The notes: generated by a model not told the origin, from the sequence alone. DNA of 64,000 nt from Brassica napus (GCF_020379485.1 NC_063452.1:9589065-9653064); one strand, 5' to 3'. Positions 22,638-36,545 are shown, counted from the stretch's first letter. Translations and numbers: made by a program.

Positions 22638-22695
22638 CACGTGAGTCACGTGACTTTCATCCTATCCTGTCTCTCTACTTTCTCTCTCTATAAAT
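22638..22695 (+). promoter_or_regulatory. Double G-box and TATA box of the 22738 gene
   Basis: Two CACGTG cores at about 22638-22643 and 22647-22652 (CACGTGAGTCACGTGAC) lie about 45 bp before TATAAAT at 22689-22695. A CT-repeat leader runs to the start codon. G-boxes bind plant bZIP and bHLH factors; regulation here is inferred. Confidence 0.6.
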
Positions 22696-22737
22696 GTCGA
22701 AAGCTGATTCTCTCTCTTCCTCTCTCTCTCTCTAAAA

Positions 22738-23502
22738 ATGTCCCGATTCTTGTCAAAAACCCTAATTCCCTACGGGAGATTCTTCCTCCGTCGCTTCAAC
22801 GAGCCGGCGTTAAGAACAACGTCGCAAAGCCTCGTCTGTTTCAGCCGCCGTCCCTATTCCTCAAAGCCGCACGTCATCGAGATCGACCTCGATTCTTCCT
22901 CGTCAGCGACGTCCAAAGCCGAGGCCGAAGCCGCGGTTCTGAAGAAGCTGAACGAGTTCGTTCGGAGGATCGTCGTTCAGAATTCGACTCCTGATTGGCT
23001 CCCTTTCGCCCCAGGCTCATCCTTCTGGGTCCCGCCTCATCAGAGCACGGCCGCGAAGATCGCCAATTTGGTCGACAGGGTGACGAATCCGTTGACGGAG
23101 GAGGAAGCTTTCTCTCTGTTCTCTCTTTCTGGCTCGCCTCGTTCCTCTTTCTTCATTCCTCTAGGTAATGGGTTTCACTTGGTTTCTGGTTTTGTGTGTA
23201 AAAATGGTTCCTTTGAGAGGTGTCTCCTAAAGTGTGGATTTTTATTCGATCACTGTGGTAGAAAGCAATAAGCTGAGAATTTGATTATGCTCAATGTTAA
23301 TTGCTGTTTTCCTGATATATATATATATATATATTTATGGTGTTGGATTGTTGAAATGAAAGATGACGGTTCTTCGTCTACACAAGAGGTAGAAGGTAGC
23401 GTGGAGTTGAACATTCCGGGGAATGAGATGCTGGAAGTCAAGCTAGCGCATTTTCCTGATCCTTTTTACTCGTTTAAACATGGAGGAGACGATGAAGAGT
23501 GA
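22738..23502 (+). CDS. Small uncharacterised protein, predicted mitochondrial, 188 aa
   Basis: Two exons: 22738-23164 and 23363-23502, joined at CTAG/GTAATG and AAAG/ATGACG. The N-terminus (MSRFLSKTLIPYGRFFLRRF up to about residue 42, RRPYSS) is basic and amphipathic like a mitochondrial presequence. The body has EAAVLKKLNEFVRRIVVQNS, TPDWLPFAPGSSFWVPP, LTEEEAFSLFSLSGSPRSS and FFIPL. The C-terminal exon gives VELNIPGNEMLEVKLAHFPD and ends in an acidic GGDDEE. I do not recognise a named domain. Promoter elements sit at the expected distance upstream. The model is clean: no stops, consensus splice sites. Confidence 0.75.
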
Positions 23503-24420
23503 TTTTAACATGTTCAGCTCCCGATGAAGTCTGTTCCTGGTGCGTTGGTCGGGCTTGGAAAGGGAGATGCTTCCTGAGGCTGATGAGGGTTGTATGTGTA
23601 CAGTTGCAAACCGTACATCGGGGTTATATGATGTTTGGAAATCTTAACGCCTTTGTTGACTATATTTTATAAGCTTGGTTGGGAGGTTATTCCACTTTCT
23701 AAGCCAGAGTACATCCTGATACTGTGTAATTTCTAACAATTTAAGTAATCTTTGAAAAGTCTTATGAGCGTTTTCGTCTGCTATGATGTTTGCTTGCACC
23801 CCAGCATCTGTTTATTGCTTTACATGGAGCTAAGTAGAAAAGACAGGTTGCATCATTCTCATGCCTTGATGTTCTTCTATATTAGAGTACTGCTTTGTGC
23901 ATTTATTACTTTGAGGCATGTGATCGATGCCAGCTTGGTTTTTATAACAGCGCAAAACTGGTTTCATGTAAATTCTGCTTTCGTTAAAGAAATGATGAAT
24001 CAGTTCTAGAGTCTTAACCAATTCAAACAATAGTCTGTTCGCTTCGTTAGTTATGACAAGTCACAACACACAGCTTTTTTCGTAAAAGAACTGAAGCTAA
24101 ATAATCAAAAGATATTGTTTTGCTTTCTTTTGACTGTGAATAAAAAAACCTAACAGACGCCAGGCGGTCAAACTTGAGGTAACCTGCTCTTACATATAAA
24201 TCTTTACTGACGGTGTTTTGGTGAGGAATCTGATGCGTTTTAGTGTTTTGGATATGCAGGTAACTACTTATTTCGACAAGATGACCCAAGAGAGACCAAG
24301 AAAAATTATGATCAACTTTCTATTGTCAGTTATGCTCTTTTAGCGCCATAGAAGTGCAAATGGTAATTCTCATGTTGAACAAGTGCATGTGCAGTGATCT
24401 AGAATTTATAGATGTTACCC
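23503..24420. other. 3' UTR of the 22738 gene and spacer
   Basis: The first few hundred bases are probably 3' UTR (TTTGTTGACTATATTTTATA near 23650). No further coding signal is convincing. Confidence 0.4.
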
Positions 24421-24423
24421 AAG

Positions 24424-24930
24424 TTACCGTGACATGTTCTTCTGGTGGAGCAAACGACAGCAACTGATCATCGAAAGCCTGTTCTGAACTTGCTTCAGGT
24501 TCCAGTAAAACTGGGGAAACGGATACAGACGGTAGCAGCAGCCTTTCACACAGTGCAAACATTGTGATAAGCCAGGAAGTGTCCAACAGATGCTGCTAAT
24601 TTGTGATGAATCTGAAGAAGCAATATCATACAAACTGCTGCGCGGAGATTGATGACAACGGGAGCGGAAATGGAGAGTTACAGTACCATTTTCTAATAGG
24701 AATTCAAAAAGTGTTCCAAGCGGATGTGCCAGGCTGGTCAGGTCCAACAATTCAACCAAGCAGGTGTGCTCATTTCACCAAACTTGCAAAATGAGTGGTC
24801 TTGGTTTGGTTTGGTTGACATACAAAGATATTTGGATCTCAATGCAATGCATATAAGCTCCTAATTTAGTGGATAAAGCATGTGATTTACGGTTCCATAG
24901 GGTTGAGTGGATTTGAAAGAGCTGCTTTTC
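24424..24930 (+). pseudogene. Broken tandem copy of the PHD-finger gene
   Basis: This stretch parallels 27895-28515 of the downstream gene, including exon text (CCAGTAAAACTGG, GATACAGACGGTAG, TTTGTGATGAATCTGAAGAAGC, CAAGCGGATGTGCCAG) and intron text (GGTTGACATA, ATAAGCTCC, TAGTGGATAAA, GGTTCCATAG). The PHD cysteine frame is disrupted by deletions and stops, and exon 2 is largely missing. Because introns are copied too, this arose by DNA duplication rather than retroposition. Confidence 0.8.
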
Positions 24931-26070
24931 TTCTCTCCGTAGGGTACAATAATAGTGGTTTGGTTCACTATTAGTAAAGCAGTTTTATCTTATAACTTCC
25001 CTTGTCTGTCGAGAGGTATTGGGAAAAAGGTGTCTTTTACAAGAGCACACCTGCGACTATGTGAAAAAGTAGGTAGAGGAATGGAGGGTTATATCACTTG
25101 GTCTAGAGACTGCTTGCATAATGTATTAGTAGCTTCATTAGAGTTTGATTTTGAACCAAAGATAGTATGTGAGAAAAAGCAACTGTTTTCAATTGGGTAT
25201 AGGAGTCCAGCATCCAATGCTAGATTGTGTCAGCATCATTCAAATAGCTAATAGACATTGCTTTGTCAGTGTTGGTTTCTTATTGGTAATCATATCCTTC
25301 AAGTCAGGTCAGCAAATGGTGGAACAACATCTGACATTAAGGAGTAAGAAGATGGGCTCTAAAAAGGTTTCCGTTAAACGGTCACAGTACTCTTTAAGGC
25401 ATTCTGCAAACGAGAGTGCTGCTTCCAGCAGGCAAGTGACTCTTTTTCTTCATTTAGTTGCAGATTATAAGACACAGTAGTAACACAGCTAGTTTTTTCT
25501 TCTTTTTTAAACTCTTAGGTGTATGTCAAAAAAAGAAGAAGTTAAAAAGTAATGATACAGTACTGCTTGTGCCTTGTGCTATATCTGACCACTGGCATTA
25601 GTAAGCACATCCTTTTTGCAATTACGAAATGGTCACATCTTTGTCATTATCGAGTTTTAGGCCGTTGACAAGCTTAAGCAACTTGTAGAAGACAAAGACG
25701 CAAGAGGAGGAGGATTCTGAAGCGTTAAGAGAGAGACGCTTTATTTGGACCTGAAGATCAGAAAGTCTAGTAATTGCATAGGCAAGTATTGTTATTGTTT
25801 AGGATTCAATAGGTGTTATGTTGCAGGATCAGATGTAGTTTGGTGCTGTTATGAAGTCCAAGGACACATGTAACTTTTTACAGCTCAACACTATGTATGT
25901 GTGTATATAAGGTTCAGTGTGATTCCATTCATTCTTATTTGCTTTTAAACTTTGTTTCTAAACAATAAAATATTGAATTGTGTGACATTTGATTCAGGAT
26001 TAGAATGCAATAAATTTAGAAGACAAGACACTTTTAACACAAGCAAAAAAATATCTGAGCGGTGAAACTC
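24931..26070. other. Spacer between the pseudogene and the PHD gene
   Basis: No supported gene. Short open segments occur (for example near 25321-25460 and 25660-25750), perhaps more remnants of the duplicated gene, but no family is recognisable. Confidence 0.4.
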
Positions 26071-26072
26071 TC

Positions 26073-26215
26073 TATATAAATCAGATTTTTGAAGCTTTAT
26101 ATATGAAAACAAAGACTCAAAGAAAAATCAGAAGACAGTTGTTTGGCACAGAGAGATAGAGATAGAGATAGAGAGAGAGAGCGATTAGAGAAAGGAGAGA
26201 GAGAGGGAGAGGGGG
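26073..26215 (+). promoter_or_regulatory. TATA box and GA-repeat leader upstream of the PHD gene
   Basis: TATATAAAT lies at 26073-26081. About 75 bp further on, a (GATA)n/(GA)n run spans about 26154-26210. This suits a 5' UTR exon separated from the coding start at 27013 by an intron ending TTTCTCAG/GCAAAC. The UTR donor is not pinned down. Confidence 0.5.
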
Positions 26216-27012
26216 CAGCCTGCGTGATAGGGGCATAATAATAAGTGCAGACGAAGGTTACCACAACTAGGAGAATCCCAAAAAGCGTCTCTGGTAGTCA
26301 TCTCTGGTACATGCGATTGCTTTTTGTTTTTGTGTTCTCCCTGCAAGAAACTTGTTTGTGTATATGAACGTTTGTGGATTACTGGAATTTTGATTTTTGG
26401 TGTTTTAGTCTCCGGTGGTTTTGTTGTGCCTGTTTGATTTTGGTCTAGGGTTTCCATAAGAAGGTAGTATGTTTTGTTGTGAAACTTCTCAGGCTTAAGG
26501 GTGCCTGAAAACATCAGAAATTGTACATAGAAGAGAAATCTGCTTATGGTACCTGCTGGTTTTAGATTTTGCTTACCTTGAATCAAAAGTGCATATAATC
26601 CATGTGGTAGCTTTGTTATAGAATGGCACGGGTTTCCAGATTTGAGTCAAGTTAGATCCGAAACTTTGTGGTTTTCTAAACTTGGATGCTGGTATTTTGG
26701 ATTTGAATAGCATCTGGATTAAACTTCTTTTTTTTTCTGGGTGGGAAGTTTGCACTTTATTGTTAGAGAAATATATGTGGGTTTTAGAATTCAATACCAC
26801 AAAAATTATTCAAGTAAGAGCAACCCTTTGGTGGTGTACTAAGAGAACTTATTGGTAATCATGGAACTTTGTTTTCTTGCATATTGACTTATGTTCCATT
26901 TTTTTTTGTTTTCGAAAGAGAGTGATATTGGTTTTGCGAAGGGACTTCATGAAGAAGTTGTTGACCAAGAAGTGATGTGCTTTCAGATACTTTTTGGGTT
27001 TCTCAGGCAAAC

Positions 27013-29245
27013 ATGTTGGTGGAAGGTTCGTTCAGCGCTTCCGTTGAAACAACTCTACTGAACGCATCTGAGTATCAAGACCCATCTGCTGCTTTTAACT
27101 GGATGTCGCTTGCTGAAACTTATCAGATGATCCACAAACCTCCCGATGAGTCTCAAGTAAGCTTTCTTGAAGCTTTTCCAGTCCCTGATGCAATGAATCT
27201 TGATAAATTAGAACATTCGAAACTTCAAGCAAGTTGTCCGGAAAAGGCCCTGACTTCACTTGTGTATACTCGAAGGAAGAGAAGCCTGAGACCTGGAGGT
27301 ACTGAGGATAATAACCCAGGAAAGTGCAAGAAACAGGATGATTCACTTGATGACTCTGTTGTCCCAGTTTATAACACTGGAGAAAGCATAAAAGGGAAAC
27401 ATCGCTTCAACAACTGTCTTGTTTATAGCCGGAAGGAAAAAAGAGGCATAACCAGTTGTGTTCCTACAATAGGAGCTAATGATGTTTTTAACTCTGTGCA
27501 CGACTGTGGAGAAACCAAGAGAATAAGAACTCGATTAGATAATTGTCTCGTGTATACCAGCAGAAAGAAAGGTGGAGTAAACTCTAATAGTTGTAGTATT
27601 AGCAAACATGTCTCTGGAGGAACCAAGATAAGCGGTGATCAAGCTCACTCTTCTGAGTATAGCCAAATGGGGCATATAGTTAACCCTGGAGAAATCAAGA
27701 GTAGTGGCCATGGACCTGTTTACAGCCAAAGCAAGCAGTTAGTGAAATCTAATGGTGATACATCTGATGGCTTACTTGTGTATAGCCGGAGGAAGCAGAG
27801 AGGGAAATCTAATGGTGCTCGGGTTAATGGCTTTCTAGTGTATACACGGAAGAAGCCTAGAGAAAATAGTATTACAGACAATACTCAAGCTACCGAAGTG
27901 ACATCTTCTTCTAATGGAACAAATGACAGCTGCTCGTCACAATCCAGTAAAACTGGAGAAAATGATTCTGACTCAGATACAGACGGTAGTAGTAGCAGCC
28001 CTTTCAGACGGTGCAAACGTTGTGATAAGGCAGGAACTGTGGAGAAGATGTTGATTTGTGATGAGTGTGAAGAAGCATATCATACGAGGTGCTGCGGTGT
28101 TCGAATGAAAGAGGTTGCAGAGATTGATGACTGGCTCTGTCGATCTTGTTTGACAGAGAAGTCATCAAGGACAAAGATTAAGGGGAGAATATCACGGGAA
28201 CGGAAATGGAGAGTTTCAGAACCATTTGTTATAGGAGTTAGTGTAGGAAAAGAGTTTCAAGCGGATGTTCCAGACTGGTCAGGTCCAACCATGAGGTAAT
28301 TTAACTTCCAACTATCACCAGTCCTTTGCATCTGTGAGTCCTATTGTGAGTGACCTTTGTTTGATCTGGTTGACATAAAAAATATATGTTGATCTTTAAT
28401 GCAGTGATACTTCTTTTGTTGGTGAACCCCTGGAGATTGGTCAGTCTGAATATATGCATGTAAGCTCCCAGTTAGTGGATAAATAATGTGCGTTTACGTT
28501 GCCATAGAGTTAAGTTGTCATCCTTACTCTCTTTGCAGGATCTCAATAAGGCCAAGAATGGTAAGAAACCACCTTCTCCAGTAAATTGGCTCCAATGTAG
28601 AGAGGAGGATAGTAATGGAGATATTTGCGGAAAGTGGCGTAGGTAACATGAATTTTTTTTTATTCTTGGCTCATCCTCTTTTCTTTCCTGTATCTTGCCA
28701 TCTATCATTTGTCTCATATCAGTAACTGTTGACATTGGTGTAAAATGAATTGCTCTACACAGGGCTCCTCGCTCAGAGGTACAGACCAACGACTGGGAAT
28801 GCTTCTGCTGCGTCTTTTGGGATCCATCACATGCTGATTGTGCCGTCCCTCAGGTTCAGAAACTCTCTTACAAAGTACTTTTTATACCTATTCATCTTAT
28901 TCCATGAAAATGTCATCGAGTCTTTTAAGACAGATTCTCTACATACTCCTAATGAATACATTAAAAGCCTAAAAGGTAAGACAAATGCATCTTCTGTTCT
29001 TCTCCTCAGGAACTGGAAACAGATGAGATCCTGAAACAACTCAAGTACATCAAGATGGTTTGTTGTCTTTCCATGTGCCCCTTTTATCTTCCTTGATCAC
29101 GGATTTATATTCAGTATTTTCGATCTTCTGGACTCTCATCAAGGATCTAAAACTGAATGGTCGCTTTCCTCTGCAGCTTAGACCTCGTTCAGACGCCAAA
29201 ACGCGGAAGATAGGACCAAATTGTCGAAGCAGATTACATAAATGA
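27013..29245 (+). CDS. PHD-finger protein with a CW-like zinc finger, 549 aa
   Basis: Six exons: 27013-28295, 28405-28459, 28539-28642, 28763-28853, 29010-29057 and 29177-29245. I chose ATG 27013 (MLVEGSFSAS) because an acceptor TTTCTCAG lies just before it; an upstream in-frame ATG at 26977 would need an unspliced leader. Residues about 95-300 repeat a short [LP]VY-x-R/S-K/R-K motif (LVYTRRKRS, LVYSRKEKRG, LVYTSRKKGG, LVYSRRKQRG, LVYTRKKPRE). A PHD finger spans about 334-379 (CKRCDKAG, LICDECEEAYHTRC, WLCRSC). A second cysteine/tryptophan cluster (W463, C466, C476, W479, W492, C494, C507) resembles a CW finger. Such proteins read histone tails in the nucleus. From memory it resembles AT2G19260; treat that as a hypothesis. 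Confidence 0.85.
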
Positions 29246-29645
29246 AAATCTTTATGAACGCAAGCTTAGCCACATCAAATGCATATGCTTCTTCTGGATC
29301 AGAGACTCTAGAAACTAGACAGGTAGTTCAGAATCTTTTTTTGTTAAAACGCACATGAGTTTTGTACCACTTGCCAAACTTCAGGATATTAAAAATCCTA
29401 TATAAGAGATTTGATTTGATTAGAATGTTAGCTCCCAAAACAGTAGTGAATAGTAGATCGTTTGTATTCAAGGACAGACTCTGGATTAAATCTGAGAATT
29501 ATTTACAAATCGATAAAGCCCTTATAAACAGCTTGTGAGACAATCAAAGCATTCTGCTGAGAGTAGATTCATTCATACAAGGAAATGAGTTACAGAAAGT
29601 CAGTTGCCAATGTCACAAGATTGAGAGAAACAAGAGCAAGTCACC
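29246..29645. other. Spacer between convergent gene ends
   Basis: Likely the 3' UTRs of the PHD gene (plus) and the PRCC-like exon (minus). No other feature seen. Confidence 0.4.
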
Positions 29646-29808
29646 ATCCGTATTTAGCTTGTGTGTCGGCTTTAGTGAGCAATCCTTTTAAACGTCTCTC
29701 TGCTAGCTCTGTCTCCTTGTGCTTCATGTCCATGAATAACGCAGTGATCTGATGCTTTCTCTTGTGAAGCTTTGACACTTTTACCTTAGATGAAGATGAT
29801 TCAGGCTG
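29646..29808 (-). pseudogene. Last exon of a PRCC-like gene, upstream exons not in place
   Basis: After the acceptor GTCTTTGCAG the exon reads PESSSSKVKVSKLHKRKHQI, TALFMDMKHKETELAERRLK and GLLTKADTQAKYGW, then stop. The KRKHQI...QAKYGW ending matches my memory of the PRCC C-terminal domain, found in nuclear proteins linked to splicing. Only about 120 bp upstream the DNA becomes Ty3/gypsy sequence, and no earlier exons appear before the next host gene at 33150. It may be a disrupted gene, or a gene with a very long TE-filled intron, but no 5' exon is seen in the window. Confidence 0.65.
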
Positions 29809-29930
29809 CAAAGACAAATGTTAACAAGAAAACATTTGAAAGTCAATACAGAGACTACAAGTTTGATATGAAATCAAAATAGCTCTCTCTATCTTTATAT
29901 AATCAATACAAAGAAGTTGTGTAGAGTAAT

Positions 29931-31445
29931 TCATAAACTTGACAATGGCAGCCACAAACCGTAGATAAATTCACAGATAATCATCACCCAATGTTTTTGG
30001 TAGCGGATGACATAAGAAAATGCTTCTATGAACGTAACCCACCTAGCATGTCTTTTGTTCAGTTTTTGCTGGCCTTTAAAATGTTTGAAAGACTCATGAT
30101 CCTTGTGGATGACAAATTCCTTACGCCAAAAATAGTGTTGCCAAATTTGCAAAACTCGAACCAAAGCATACAACTCATTGTCACACGTTAGGTAGTTTAA
30201 AATTGCTCACCTAATTTCTCAATGAAGAAAGTAACGAGCTTACTTTCTTGCATCAAGAAAACATCTATACCAATATCATATGCATCAAGAAAACATCTAT
30301 ACCAATATCATATGCATCACATTCTTACCACTGATAGTTCTTGATATCTTAAATATTAAATATATTTTATAACAACACATATATATATATATATTCTGAT
30401 TTCTAAAAAGAACTCTTATATAATTCTACTTTTATAATTCTATTTAGATCAAACTATTCTCCAAAAATGACTTAAGAAATTTGGTGTCTTTTTTTGAACA
30501 CTTTTTTTGAACATGAAATTTGGTGTCTTTATCAAAAACAATTGTCCTAGAAATGCTATGCAAACGTACAATTTCTCTAAAGAACAATTTAAGCCATCAT
30601 CCGTTCTATGACAAACAAAGAATTAAGCCATTTTCGAATACCTATTGGACCACAACAAAGATTGAATCTCTTATTTTCTTAGTTCTAGGTAATCCTAACA
30701 CAAAATCCATCGACATACCAATCCAAGGTTCATAAGGTATAGACAAAGAATGGTACTTACGTTGTGATTGAACCAAGGCAAGTTTGCAAGTAGTGCATCG
30801 CCCACAAATTCTTTCCACATATTTTCTCATATACGGCCAAAAGAAAAATATTCCATCAAAGCTTCCAACGTCTTGGTCACATCAAAAATGACACATGAGA
30901 CCTCCTCCATGGGTTTTTCTGACAACAATTCTTTCAAGGATCTGTTAGGTACACACAAACGGGTTTAAAAAAAGACAGTCATCCAACTTATAATACTTGC
31001 TATGAGCAAACTTTTCACAAGATTGGTACACCTCTTTGAAATTCATATCATTCTTATAGTAAGTTTTGATTTTTTTCAAACCCCAACAACTCAACATTGA
31101 GAGTGGAAAAGAGAACATATTTTCTAGAGAGTGTATCGGCCACAATGTTTTTGGTAGCGGATGACATAAAAAAATGCTTCTATGAACTTAACCCGCCTAG
31201 CATGTCTTTTGTTCAGCTTTTGCTGGCTTTTAAAATGTTTGAAAGACTCATGATCCGTGTGGATGACAAATTCCTTACGCCAAAAATAGTGTTGCCAAAT
31301 TTGCAAATCTCGAACCAAAGCTCTTTGTCACACGTTAGGTAGTTTAAGATTGCTCACCTAATTTCTCAATGAAGAAAGTAACGAGCTTCCTTTCTTGCAT
31401 CAAGACAACATCTATACCAATATCATATGCATCACATTCTTATCA
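29931..31445 (-). mobile_element. Fragment of a Ty3/gypsy retrotransposon polyprotein, internally duplicated
   Basis: On the minus strand, from 31318 downwards, I read the RT/RNase H part ([30 protein letters not shown]). Next come a spacer (YYKNDMNFKEVYQSCEKFAH) and the integrase zinc-binding and core start (YVERICGRCTTCKLA, YEPWIGMSMDFVLGLPRTKK). A second copy of the RNase H part lies at 29931-30173, so about 300 bp is duplicated (about 29985-30330 and 31140-31445). Frames are broken in several places, and no LTRs were found. Confidence 0.8.
30251..30320. repeat. Short tandem duplication within the gypsy copy
   Basis: GCATCAAGAAAACATCTATA followed by CCAATATCATAT occurs twice in tandem here, but only once at the parallel position near 31398. 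It therefore arose after the larger duplication. Confidence 0.7.
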
Positions 31446-31714
31446 TGAATTAGTATTCGAAAATAGTATTTAAAACCTAAATAAAAACTATATCTAAAAT
31501 CGTTAAAAAGAACTATATTTTAAAATATAAGAACTGGAATATTGTTAATTCAAAATGAGTTTGGATATAAACAGATTTTAAACAGAATCATAATTTATTT
31601 TCGTGGAACATGACTCAAAAGTATGTCAAACTCGAATAAAACCAAAGAAATAAATTTGAAAATTTGATCCCAACCCCTAATAACGATAATGTCATAAAAA
31701 GATAAACTAATGGG

Positions 31715-32670
31715 AAAATCACATTTTAATCTTTCATACTAAAGCTTACAAGCACTTTAAAATTTGAACTATTTTTACTAATATTTCTAACTATCCAAAT
31801 AGAAAATTTAACATATTAAACCTTGAATTTCTTTTTCTGCCAAAATCTGATGACATAAAAGTATGATGTGTCACAAAGTGATGATTTGGCGAGATAAATA
31901 ATTAACGATGACATGTAATTTTTAAGAAATTGTTTTGAAAATTTATCTTCAATTAATATAATAAATAAAAATAAAATAAAAGTTATTAAAATTATATTTA
32001 TAATTTAAAAATTTATAAACTAAAAAACTAAATAATCAAAAATGAATATATATTTTTTGAAAAGCATAAGATGTTATGCTATAAAATTATATATATAATT
32101 AAAATTCAAAATCATGTCGAAATTATATAATTAGACAAGGACTGCTCACCTACAACCGATATACTTATCCAATTTGATATTTTTGTCATCTAGAAAATGT
32201 TATACTATAATAATTCATGTTCACTGTTTTAAAATTCCAATTATATATATTTTCTTCTTCTTCATGTCTGTTAATTTGATAGCATGACATCTTATATTTT
32301 TAAAAAAAAAAAAATCTTCAAACTTTTGGTTTTTTGTTAATTTTACAGTTTTATTAACCTTAAAACTTTCAAACTTATATATATATAGATTTATAAATTT
32401 TTAAAAAGTTTATTTTAATTTAATTCTTATTAAAAATAAATTAGAATAATATTCAAAAAAATAAATTACACATAATCGCTATTTACTTAGTCATTTTGCC
32501 AAATTATTACTTTTTGCCACATCATCTTTCATTATCGATTTCTGGCGGAAAGGAATATTCGAGATTTAGATATGTCAAAGTTATTATTTTTATGTTAGAA
32601 ATGTTAGTGAAAAAAATTGTTTGTTTAAAACATGTGTAAATGCCAAAGATTTAAAATGACAAAAAAAAAA
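31715..32670. mobile_element. Non-coding element with about 200-bp inverted terminal repeats
   Basis: The left arm contains TTTTAATCTTT, TTTTTACTAATATTTCTAAC, TTTTCTGCCAAAATCTGATG and GATGATTTGGCGAG. The right arm, read inverted, contains TTTTAAATCTTT, TTTTCACTAACATTTCTAAC, TTTCCGCCAGAAATCGATAA and AATAATTTGGC in the same order. The centre is very AT-rich and encodes nothing. Long arms suggest a Mutator-like non-autonomous element. Target duplications were not resolved. Confidence 0.65.
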
Positions 32671-32687
32671 CTTCTATCTTTTTTATA

Positions 32688-32951
32688 CTCCCTCCGTTTC
32701 GGAAAGATCCACTTTCTAGAAAAAAAATTTGTTTTAAAAGATATATTTTTTACCTTTTCAATGTATTATTTAATGAAAAATTGTAAATTTCAAAAAAGTT
32801 AATGGTGTTTATTGGATTTTTATTGGCTAAAAGCTATGGGAAATTGTTATTTATAAAACACAGTGCATTTACAGTAAAGTTTTAATTTGTTTTCTTAATA
32901 TGTGTGAAAAAATCTAAAATATGTATCAATATCTTTTTGAAACGGAGGGAG
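32688..32951. mobile_element. Stowaway-type MITE (Tc1/mariner), 264 bp
   Basis: Perfect terminal inverted repeats CTCCCTCCGTTTC (left) and GAAACGGAGGGAG (right) are flanked by TA on both sides (32686-32687 and 32952-32953), the target duplication of Tc1/mariner elements. It sits 200 bp upstream of the DUF872 gene and so may lie in its promoter. Confidence 0.93.
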
Positions 32952-33149
32952 TATTTCTTACTTCGGACGTCTTGCCGTTTCAAGATGGAAATTAAACGAC
33001 ACGTACTTGTTGTCTAGATAACTAATCCGGCGAGATTTTGGCTGCTTTAACGAAAACTATCATCAATCTCCGTCGTCTTCGAGCTTCCGATCTTCAGCAT
33101 CCCAATAATCGGCATCGCTGTGGTGAAGTTGATTCGAAGTAGCTATTCA

Positions 33150-33889
33150 ATGGCTTACGTAGACCACGCGTTCTCGATCTCGGACGAGGACCTAATGATT
33201 GGGACTTCGTACACCGTCAGTAATCGACCGCCGGTGAAGGAGATCTCACTCGCGGTGGCCCTCCTCTTGTTCGGAATCGTAGGAATCGTCTCCGGTTTCT
33301 TCATGGCGTACAACCGCGTTGGCGGTGATCGAGGCCACGGTACGATTCACCTCGCTCGTCATTAGCTAGTGTCAGAGACGGTTCTTGTTAATCAAAAGTA
33401 GCTTAGAGTTTAGATAATCTGGATGATTGATTACTTAGTCCTGTGTGTTTGATGAATGTACTTTCTTGAAGAATTAGGGTTTCTATAATTAGCTGGTTTT
33501 GATCGTTGTTTCTGGTGGAACTCTCTCTCTCTCTCTAACAAGTTTCTAGAGGCATTGATGTGTTTGTTGCTTATGCATTTTACGCATCTCTTTGCTGCTA
33601 TGTTAAACAAAACATCTGCATCAGATTGGGTTGTAGAATTGTAAAACAAAGATATTGCCTTTTTTTTTGTTCTGTTTCAAAAACAATTATTGGGCTAAGT
33701 ATTACCAAAGACTCTCACTATTCTCATTTTTAGTGATATTGTTGTCTGATTGTTGGCGGTGAAACAGGTGTCTTCTTCATTGTCCTAGGGTGTCTTGTGT
33801 TTATTCCTGGGTTTTACTATACACGGATTGCATATTACGCTTACAAAGGATATAAAGGTTTCTCCTTCTCCAGCATACCATCCGCTTAG
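33150..33889 (+). CDS. DUF872/TMEM230-family membrane protein, 103 aa
   Basis: Two exons: 33150-33339 and 33768-33889, joined at CACG/GTACG and AACAG/GTGTC. The start MAYVDHAFSISDEDLM was chosen over an in-frame ATG at 33120 because the family starts there, from memory. Two membrane segments are clear: residues about 32-54 (ISLAVALLLFGIVGIVSGFF) and about 65-88 (VFFIVLGCLVFIPGFYYTRI). The conserved tail is YYAYKGYKGFSFSSIPSA. TMEM230 relatives work in vesicle and endosomal membrane traffic; a plant role is not established. It likely corresponds to Arabidopsis AT2G19350. The 5' end is clean and a Stowaway MITE lies just upstream. Confidence 0.88.
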
Positions 33890-36392
<2,503 letters not shown>

Positions 36393-36545
36393 AACCGGCC
36401 GTTGTTATTTTTAGCTACTTGTATGTCTATCTACGTCTGATTTTCTGTTTATACTACTTGTAATATTCTTTTGGTATATATTTTTATGCAAATTTTCAGA
36501 ACAATCTTGTCTGCAGATACATTTTGACTTTATAGTCTGCGCAGG

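Noticed and set aside
30361..30400. TATATATATATA runs here and at 23316-23336
   Set aside because: Simple AT microsatellites of no evident function.
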